DNA of 64,000 bases from Telluria sp042683405 (GTDB lineage: Bacteria > Pseudomonadota > Gammaproteobacteria > Burkholderiales > Burkholderiaceae_D), in NCBI RefSeq assembly GCF_042683405.1, contig NZ_JBHUJS010000001.1:682001-746000 (forward strand), written 5' to 3'. Under the pieces are notes generated by a model. The model had not been told where the DNA came from and searched no databases. It saw nothing but the letters and a program-made list of their open reading frames with translations. The position numbers and the translations under genes are program-made. Positions 58,268 through 64,000 of this stretch are shown piece by piece (positions within the stretch are counted from its first letter, which is position 1; the number at the start of each line of letters is the position of its first letter).

Positions 58268-59856
58268 CGGCGCCGGCCCACTTCACCGTCCTCGACACGG
58301 CGTTCAGCGAAGAGCGCCTGCAGCGCCTGATTGACACCTACCGGTCGCGCGCCGAGCGGCTGCACGTCGTCGCGCTGGCGCCGCACCTGCTGCCGGGCTG
58401 GCACCGCATGCTGCGCGGCGACGGCGTCACCGTCGACCTGCTGTCGGCGCGGCTGGCGCAGGCGGTGCCCGAACTGTCGCTGCGCATCGATGCGCTCTGC
58501 CTCGACGGCATCGGCGAGGAGGGCGAGGGCTGGGCGCGCCAGCTGTCCAAGCTGTGCGTGCCCGGGGCCCAGCTGGCAACCGGAGGACTCACCCCGGGCC
58601 AGGTGCGCGCGGTGACCGAAGTGGGCTTCCGCTTCGACGAAGCCCAGCGCAGCGCCACCTTTGCGAGCCGCAAGCCGCAGCCGCCCGCGCCGCCCGCCCG
58701 CGAGCGCCGCGCCGTGGTGGTTGGCGCGGGGCTTGCCGGATCGGCCGCCTGCGAGCGCCTGGTTGCGCGCGGCTGGGACGTCACGCTGGTGGAGCGGCAT
58801 CCGCTGCCGGCATCCGAGGCGTCCGGCAACCTGGCGGGCATCTTCATGCCGCTGCTGTCCAGGGACGACAATATCCCGACGCGCCTGACGCGAGCGGCTT
58901 ACCTGTTCGCGCTGCGCTACTTCGACTACCTGGGGAACGGCTTCCTCGGCGGGCGTTGCGGCGTGCTCCAGGTCGCGCGCGATGCCGCGCACGCCCGCGT
59001 GCAGCGCGAGATCGCTGCAAAATTCGCGTATCCGTCGGACTTCGCGCGCTGGATCGAGCGCGACGAACTGGCCGCGATGCTCGGCTTTGCCGCGGCCGAA
59101 GGCGGCTGGCTGTTCCCGCAGGCCGGGTGGGCGCGTCCCTCCTCGGTGTGCGAGGCGATGCTGGAAAAATGCGGCGAGCGCCTGACGCGCCGCTTCAATA
59201 CCGGCAGCGTCAGGATCGACCGCCGCGGCGGCGAGTGGACAGTCACCGATGCGCAGGGCGCGGTGGTGGCGCAGGCGCCAACCCTGGTCCTCGCCAGCGG
59301 TGCGGGGGCGCTGGAGATGGAGCAGACCGCGCCGCTGCCGCTGGCACGCGTGCGCGGCCAGGTCACGCACCTCGAAGCGAAGACGGCGCCGAACCTGCCG
59401 TTCGTGCTGTGCCGCGAGGCGTACATGACACCGGCGGTGGAGGGCGTGGTGAGCACCGGGGCGACCTACGACGACATCGCCGATCCGCTCCTGCTCCCTT
59501 CCAGCCACCACGAAAACATCCGCAAGGCGCGCTCGCTGCTGGGCGATCCGCAACTGGGCTCGGACGCGCCGCTGGCGGGACGGGTGGGCTTCCGCTGCAT
59601 TCCGCCGGACCGCCTGCCGCTGGTGGGTGCACTGCCAGACTATGGCGCAGGGGACGGCATGGAGCGGCTGCGCGACGTGCCGCGGCACGAAGGCTTGTTC
59701 GGGCTGCTCGGCTACGCCTCGCGCGGCCTGATCTGGGCGCCGTATGCCGCCGAAGTGCTGGCCGCGATGCTGGAGGGCGAACCGGTCCCGCTCGAAAACA
59801 AGCTGGCGCGCGCGCTCGACCCCGCCCGCTTCCTGCTCGCTGGCCGCAAGCGCTAG
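58264..59856 (+). CDS. MnmC-like FAD oxidoreductase with a reduced N-terminal domain
   Basis: MnmC normally combines a SAM methyltransferase and an FAD demodifying domain for the wobble base mnm5s2U of tRNA. This 530-residue protein keeps a full FAD domain (VVVGAGLAGSAACERL, 151-166; GFRCIPPDRLPLVGALP near 442-458). Its first 150 residues are a shortened, diverged methyltransferase region. LPGWHRM (43-49), LDG (80-82) and PGAQLATGG align with MnmC, but the glycine-rich SAM motif is replaced by LDTAFSEERL, and the usual FAP-x-x-N-P catalytic segment is GIGEEGE. I expect oxidase-type activity only. It overlaps tag by 4 bases. Confidence 0.78.
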   Translation: MTAPAHFTVLDTAFSEERLQRLIDTYRSRAERLHVVALAPHLLPGWHRMLRGDGVTVDLLSARLAQAVPELSLRIDALCLDGIGEEGEGWARQLSKLCVPGAQLATGGLTPGQVRAVTEVGFRFDEAQRSATFASRKPQPPAPPARERRAVVVGAGLAGSAACERLVARGWDVTLVERHPLPASEASGNLAGIFMPLLSRDDNIPTRLTRAAYLFALRYFDYLGNGFLGGRCGVLQVARDAAHARVQREIAAKFAYPSDFARWIERDELAAMLGFAAAEGGWLFPQAGWARPSSVCEAMLEKCGERLTRRFNTGSVRIDRRGGEWTVTDAQGAVVAQAPTLVLASGAGALEMEQTAPLPLARVRGQVTHLEAKTAPNLPFVLCREAYMTPAVEGVVSTGATYDDIADPLLLPSSHHENIRKARSLLGDPQLGSDAPLAGRVGFRCIPPDRLPLVGALPDYGAGDGMERLRDVPRHEGLFGLLGYASRGLIWAPYAAEVLAAMLEGEPVPLENKLARALDPARFLLAGRKR

Positions 59857-59977
59857 CAGAATCCGGGGAGGAACTGCCGGTTTTTTGGCGGAATCGGCCA
59901 TAACTGGGCCGATTCCGCCATTTCCGTTCATGACCCCGGTCATGCAAACACCGACAGCGCCACGCCTGCAACTGGGC

Positions 59978-59983
59978 TATAAT
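59978..59983 (+). promoter_or_regulatory. -10 element for the kinase/response-regulator pair
   Basis: TATAAT lies 32 bases before the ATG at 60016, in CTGGGCTATAATTGCC. No good -35 box is seen. Confidence 0.4.
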
Positions 59984-60015
59984 TGCCATACGGCAACCTC
60001 CGTACTGCCAACCCC

Positions 60016-60729
60016 ATGGACGATCCAGTCACCTCCAACGACCTGTCGCTGTTCCTCGCCTCGACCGCGCACGACATGAAGAACTCCATCAGTGTCCTGA
60101 GCGGGACGCTGGAGAAGCTGCTCGCGCAAACGCCGCCGTCCGGCGAGGCCAACGCCGCGTATCCGCAGATGGCGCACATGCTGTACCAGACCAAGCGCCT
60201 GAACGACAACTTGATCCAGCTGCTGGCGCTGTACAAGCAGATCGGCCAGCCCGACTACCCGTTCGACGTGCAGCCGCTCGAGATGCAGCACCTGGTGGAC
60301 CAGGTGATCCTGTCCGGGGCGGTGCTGCTGCGCTCGAAGAACATCGCGCTGGAGACGTCCTACGACCCCGAGCTGGTCTGGCACTTCGACGAAGACCTGA
60401 TCGTGGGCGTGATCGGCCATGCCATCAACAACGCCATCAACTACACCCATGACCGCGTGCGCCTGGCGATCGCGGTGGTGGACGGCTGCCTGGAGATCCG
60501 CGTGGAGGATAACGGCGGCGGCTACCCGGCCGCGATGCTGGAAGCCGGCGCCTCCGCGATGAGCGGCAACCGCTGCGGCGTGAACTTCCTGACCAACAGC
60601 ACGGGCCTGGGCCTGCATTTTTCCAGCGAAGTGGCCAAGATGCACAAGCACCGCGGACGCGCCGGCCACCTGCGCCTGGAGAACGGCGGGGCCTACGGGG
60701 GCGGCTGCTTCGTCCTCACGCTGCCGTAG
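60016..60729 (+). CDS. Soluble sensor histidine kinase
   Basis: This 237-residue kinase has no membrane helix and no sensor domain. The dimerisation/phosphoacceptor helix is at the N-terminus, with H19 in STAHDMKNSISVL. The ATPase domain shows an N-box (GHAINNAINY near 133-142), G1 (EDNGGGYP near 162-169) and G2 (STGLGLHFS near 194-202). It probably takes its signal from a partner protein. The response-regulator gene begins 9 bases after its stop. Confidence 0.85.
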   Translation: MDDPVTSNDLSLFLASTAHDMKNSISVLSGTLEKLLAQTPPSGEANAAYPQMAHMLYQTKRLNDNLIQLLALYKQIGQPDYPFDVQPLEMQHLVDQVILSGAVLLRSKNIALETSYDPELVWHFDEDLIVGVIGHAINNAINYTHDRVRLAIAVVDGCLEIRVEDNGGGYPAAMLEAGASAMSGNRCGVNFLTNSTGLGLHFSSEVAKMHKHRGRAGHLRLENGGAYGGGCFVLTLP

Positions 60730-60738
60730 GGGGCCACC

Positions 60739-62418
60739 ATGTTCGATCTCCCGAACGGGCTGCCCAACAAGAACGACAGCGTCGACTGGGCCTCCAAGCA
60801 CTACCTGGTGGTGGACGACTTTGCCGGTGTGCGCCAGCTGCTGCGCGAGAGCCTGCGCAACCTGGGCGCACGGAACATCGACCAGGCCGCATCCGGCGGC
60901 GAGGCGATGGGGCTGATCGCCAGCAAGCGCTACGACGTGATCCTGTGCGACTACAACCTTGGCGAAGGCAAGAACGGCCAGCAGGTGCTGGAGGAAGCGC
61001 GCGTGCGCAACCTGCTGATGCCCTCCTCGGTGTGGCTGATGGTGTCGGCCGAGAAGAGCGTCGAGTCGGTGATGGGCGCCGCCGAGCACCAGCCCGACGC
61101 CTACCTGATCAAGCCGATCACCGAGGGCGTGCTGCTGACGCGCCTGAACCGCGTCTGGCACAAGAAGCAGGTGTTCCGCGAGATCGACCAGGCCTTCGGC
61201 GAAAAGGACTACCTGCGCGCCGCGCGCCTGTGCGACGAGCAGATGGAAAAGAATCGCGTGCACGAGATCGAACTGCTGCGCATGAAGGCGAAGCTGCTCG
61301 AGAAGAGCGGCGAGCTGCACAAGGCGCGCGAGACTTACGAGGCGGTGCTGGCGCAGCGCGAGTACCAGTGGGCGCGCACCGGCGTGGCCAAGATCCGCAT
61401 GGCGAACGGCGAGTTCGAGGCGGCGCGCCAGGTGTTCCAGTCCGTGATCGCCGAGAACCGCTACTACATCGACGCCTACGACCAGCTGGCGCTGGCCTAC
61501 CAGGGCATGGGCATGCACGACGAAGCCTGCTCGATCCTCGAACGCGCCACCCGCCTGTCGCCCAATTCAGTGCCACGCCAGCGCCACTTCGGCGACGTCT
61601 GCCTCAAGCTGGGCAATATCGGCATGGCCGAGCGCGCGTACCGCAAGTGCATCGCAATCGGCGAGTACTCGGTGCGCAAGACCGGCGACGCCTATCTTGG
61701 CCTGGCGCGCGTGTGCGGCATGAAGAACGAGACCAAGGAAGCGCTGCAGCTGCTCGCGACCGCGCAGAAGGAATTCACCGATGCGCAGATGCCGCTGCGC
61801 GCCAAGATCACCGAAGGGCTGGTGTATCACGAGAGCGGCGACTACCGCCGTGCGCGCAAGGCGGGCGACGAGCTGGAAGAGATGCTGGCCTCGAATCCCG
61901 AGCGGCCAGAGACGCGCATCTGCATCGAACTGGCCACGCTGCTGTTCGCCGTCGGCGTGAAGGAGTCGCCGGTCGACCTGCTGTGCTACCTCATCAAGAA
62001 CAACCACGACAACACGCTGCTGCTGGAAGAAATCCAGGGCATCTTCGACAAGGCGCGCATGGGCGACGAGGGCAAGGAGCTGATCCAGGCCAACCGCCGC
62101 GAAGCGACCGACCTGATGAACCAGGGCGTGCTGCTGTGGAAGACCGGGAAGATACGGGAAGCGATTTCGTGGATGCGCGACGCGCGCGCGGCGCTGCCGA
62201 ACAATATGCGCATCCTGTTCAACGCCGCGCAGATCCTCGTCTCGGCGATGCAGCAGCACGGCTACGACCCGGAACTGTCGGACGAAGCGCTGCAGGTGCT
62301 GATGCATGTGGACCAGGTGGCGCCGGGGCAGCCGCGCTTTGCGCAGCTGATGGAGCAGCTGGCCGCGCTCGCCCCGTTCAACCAGCCGGCCGTGGCCGAA
62401 GCCGAAGCCGCCGCGTAA
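60739..62418 (+). CDS. Response regulator with TPR output domain
   Basis: This 559-residue protein has a receiver domain at about 20-140: the acidic pair is in VVDDFAG (D26, D27), the phosphoacceptor D71 in ILCDYNLGEGKNG, and the conserved lysine in LIKPI near 122. A long superhelix of tetratricopeptide-like repeats follows (about 150-540, e.g. ARTGVAKIRMANGEFEAARQ and DAYDQLALAYQGMGMHDEAC). There is no DNA-binding or enzymatic output, so it acts by protein contact. It is the likely partner of the upstream kinase. Confidence 0.87.
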   Translation: MFDLPNGLPNKNDSVDWASKHYLVVDDFAGVRQLLRESLRNLGARNIDQAASGGEAMGLIASKRYDVILCDYNLGEGKNGQQVLEEARVRNLLMPSSVWLMVSAEKSVESVMGAAEHQPDAYLIKPITEGVLLTRLNRVWHKKQVFREIDQAFGEKDYLRAARLCDEQMEKNRVHEIELLRMKAKLLEKSGELHKARETYEAVLAQREYQWARTGVAKIRMANGEFEAARQVFQSVIAENRYYIDAYDQLALAYQGMGMHDEACSILERATRLSPNSVPRQRHFGDVCLKLGNIGMAERAYRKCIAIGEYSVRKTGDAYLGLARVCGMKNETKEALQLLATAQKEFTDAQMPLRAKITEGLVYHESGDYRRARKAGDELEEMLASNPERPETRICIELATLLFAVGVKESPVDLLCYLIKNNHDNTLLLEEIQGIFDKARMGDEGKELIQANRREATDLMNQGVLLWKTGKIREAISWMRDARAALPNNMRILFNAAQILVSAMQQHGYDPELSDEALQVLMHVDQVAPGQPRFAQLMEQLAALAPFNQPAVAEAEAAA

Positions 62419-62425
62419 GAGGGCC

Positions 62426-63046
<621 letters not shown>

Positions 63047-63160
63047 GATCGCGCCTCCTTATGTTTGGTCGATTGCCTTGCTGGCATGCTTGCATTATCT
63101 TTCGGCGCGCCGACTTTGTCTGTGATTTGTTAATCTTGACAGACAAACAAGGAGCTTCGC

Positions 63161-63655
63161 ATGAATACTGATGAACACCGCGAGGGCGGTGCAGGTATGT
63201 CGTCCATGAAATACTCGACCTTCGCCCAGATGATCGGCGCCGGCACCATTGTCATGTTCGGCCTGATGTACCTGAACGTGTATTCGATCGATCACGTCTA
63301 CTTCAGCGAGACACGGGCCTACATGGCCATCCTGATGGGAGCGGCCATGGCGGCGGTGATGATGGCCTTCATGTGGAAGATGTACCCCAGGAAGGGGCTC
63401 AATGCAGCCATCGTCGCTGGCAGCGTGATCGTATTCGGCCTCACCCTGTGGCTCGTGCGCAGCCAGGCGACCGTCGACGATGTGTCTTACATGCGGGCCA
63501 TGATTCCCCATCATTCGGTTGCCATCCTCACCAGCGAGCGCGCCGGCATCTCGGATCCGAAGGTACGTGCGCTGGCCGATAAGATCATCGCTGCGCAACG
63601 GAAGGAAATTGGCGAAATGAAGGCCTATATCCAGGAGCTGGAAGCACGACCCTAG
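63161..63655 (+). CDS. Membrane protein with DUF305 domain
   Basis: This 164-residue protein has three hydrophobic segments (about 25-43, 54-72 and 80-98). A C-terminal DUF305 segment carries YMRAMIPHHSVAILTSERA (109-127) and the helix ALADKIIAAQRKEIGEMKAY. DUF305 is a ferritin-like domain with a conserved HH pair thought to bind metal, often found with copper-handling genes. An in-frame ATG at 63197 is an alternative start. It is divergent from phaM. Confidence 0.82.
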   Translation: MNTDEHREGGAGMSSMKYSTFAQMIGAGTIVMFGLMYLNVYSIDHVYFSETRAYMAILMGAAMAAVMMAFMWKMYPRKGLNAAIVAGSVIVFGLTLWLVRSQATVDDVSYMRAMIPHHSVAILTSERAGISDPKVRALADKIIAAQRKEIGEMKAYIQELEARP

Positions 63656-63718
63656 CGCCAACGGCGGGCAAATGCCTATCGGAAAGGCATATTGCTGCTA
63701 CTCCAGTTACACTTAGGC

Positions 63719-64000
63719 ATGTCGACTTTCCTCTCGAGCCTGAGGCGGCCACAGATCCTCCTGGCCGCCGCCCTGACGCTATGGCTGCACGTTGCCGCCT
63801 ATGGCTGGGTGAGTGCGAACGTGCGGCCATTGGGCGAACCGGTGGCGGCACAGCCGGCGGCCATCATGGCGCAGCTGTGGAAGCCGCCCGTGCAGGCGCC
63901 AGCGGCCGAGGCGCCGCCCCCGCGCAAGGCGCGACAGCCGCGCAAGGCCAGGCCGGCGCCCAAGCCTGCGCCTGCAAAGTCCGGGCCGGCCGCCGAGCCT
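63719..64000 (+). CDS. Proline/alanine-rich membrane-anchored protein, cut by the window edge
   Basis: The frame runs from the ATG at 63719 to the last base (94 codons, no stop). A membrane segment at about 11-31 (ILLAAALTLWLHVAAYGWVS) is followed by a Pro/Ala/Lys-rich stretch (KPPVQAPAAEAPPPRKARQP onward). This looks like a TonB-like or DUF3108-type periplasm-spanning linker, but the domain that would decide lies outside the window. Confidence 0.6.
   Translation, partial: MSTFLSSLRRPQILLAAALTLWLHVAAYGWVSANVRPLGEPVAAQPAAIMAQLWKPPVQAPAAEAPPPRKARQPRKARPAPKPAPAKSGPAAEP

Overview
The window is GC-rich chromosomal DNA from a betaproteobacterium of the Burkholderiales, most likely Oxalobacteraceae (Massilia/Telluria-like). 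The assignment rests on the kdsD-kdsC-lptC-lptA-lptB-rpoN-hpf order, HPr kinase next to ptsN and rapZ, a ubiE-ubiJ-ubiB ubiquinone cluster, a PhaM-like polyhydroxybutyrate protein, and two families of short palindromic intergenic repeats. No rRNA, tRNA or CRISPR array was seen.

Layout. (1) Bases 1-7000 are an accessory defence segment: a gene end of unknown function, a complete type I restriction-modification operon (hsdR, an unknown helical protein between hsdR and hsdM, hsdM, hsdS), then a broken NucS-like nuclease gene joined to an unrelated gene end. (2) 7.1-10.2 kb: a subclass B3 metallo-beta-lactamase, a MOSC-domain protein and a diguanylate cyclase. (3) 10.4-24.2 kb: envelope and regulatory core. 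A potassium/proton antiporter gene diverges from the kdsD-kdsC-lptCAB-rpoN-hpf operon. After a hydroxyisobutyryl-CoA hydrolase, ptsN-hprK-rapZ and ilvA-queF read on the other strand. (4) 24.3-34.6 kb: a DedA-like membrane protein, a 1332-residue FAD/iron-sulfur oxidoreductase, HIT and DUF971 proteins, then ubiE, a Tim44-like protein, ubiJ, ubiB and a methyltransferase. (5) 34.9-40.7 kb: fmdB-like, DUF502, aspS, nudB, a phosphatase-family protein with clsB, and hslR. (6) 41.0-48.0 kb: a TetR regulator followed by a beta-oxidation set (acyl-CoA dehydrogenase, bifunctional FadB-like enzyme, thiolase, enoyl-CoA hydratase). (7) 48.1-64 kb: an EF-hand protein, a CorC/HlyC-type membrane protein, an outer-membrane protein, a chemoreceptor, a BlaI/BlaR1-like pair with two visible operator palindromes, a PPOX flavoprotein, methyltransferase, DUF4142 protein, tag with an MnmC-like oxidoreductase, a soluble histidine kinase with a TPR response regulator, phaM, a DUF305 protein and a partial gene at the edge.

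Two repeat families run through the intergenic DNA. Family A has the core GTCATCCCCGCGAAGGCGGG and usually occurs as facing arms. Family B is built on GGGGACAGTCCC or GGGGACAGACCCC and often abuts stop codons. In one case it supplies the last codons of nudB. The most noteworthy candidates are the unknown gene inside the hsd operon, the BlaI/BlaR1 pair with an unrecognised sensor domain, the MnmC homologue with a decayed methyltransferase half, and the mirrored repeat cluster near 34.7 kb.
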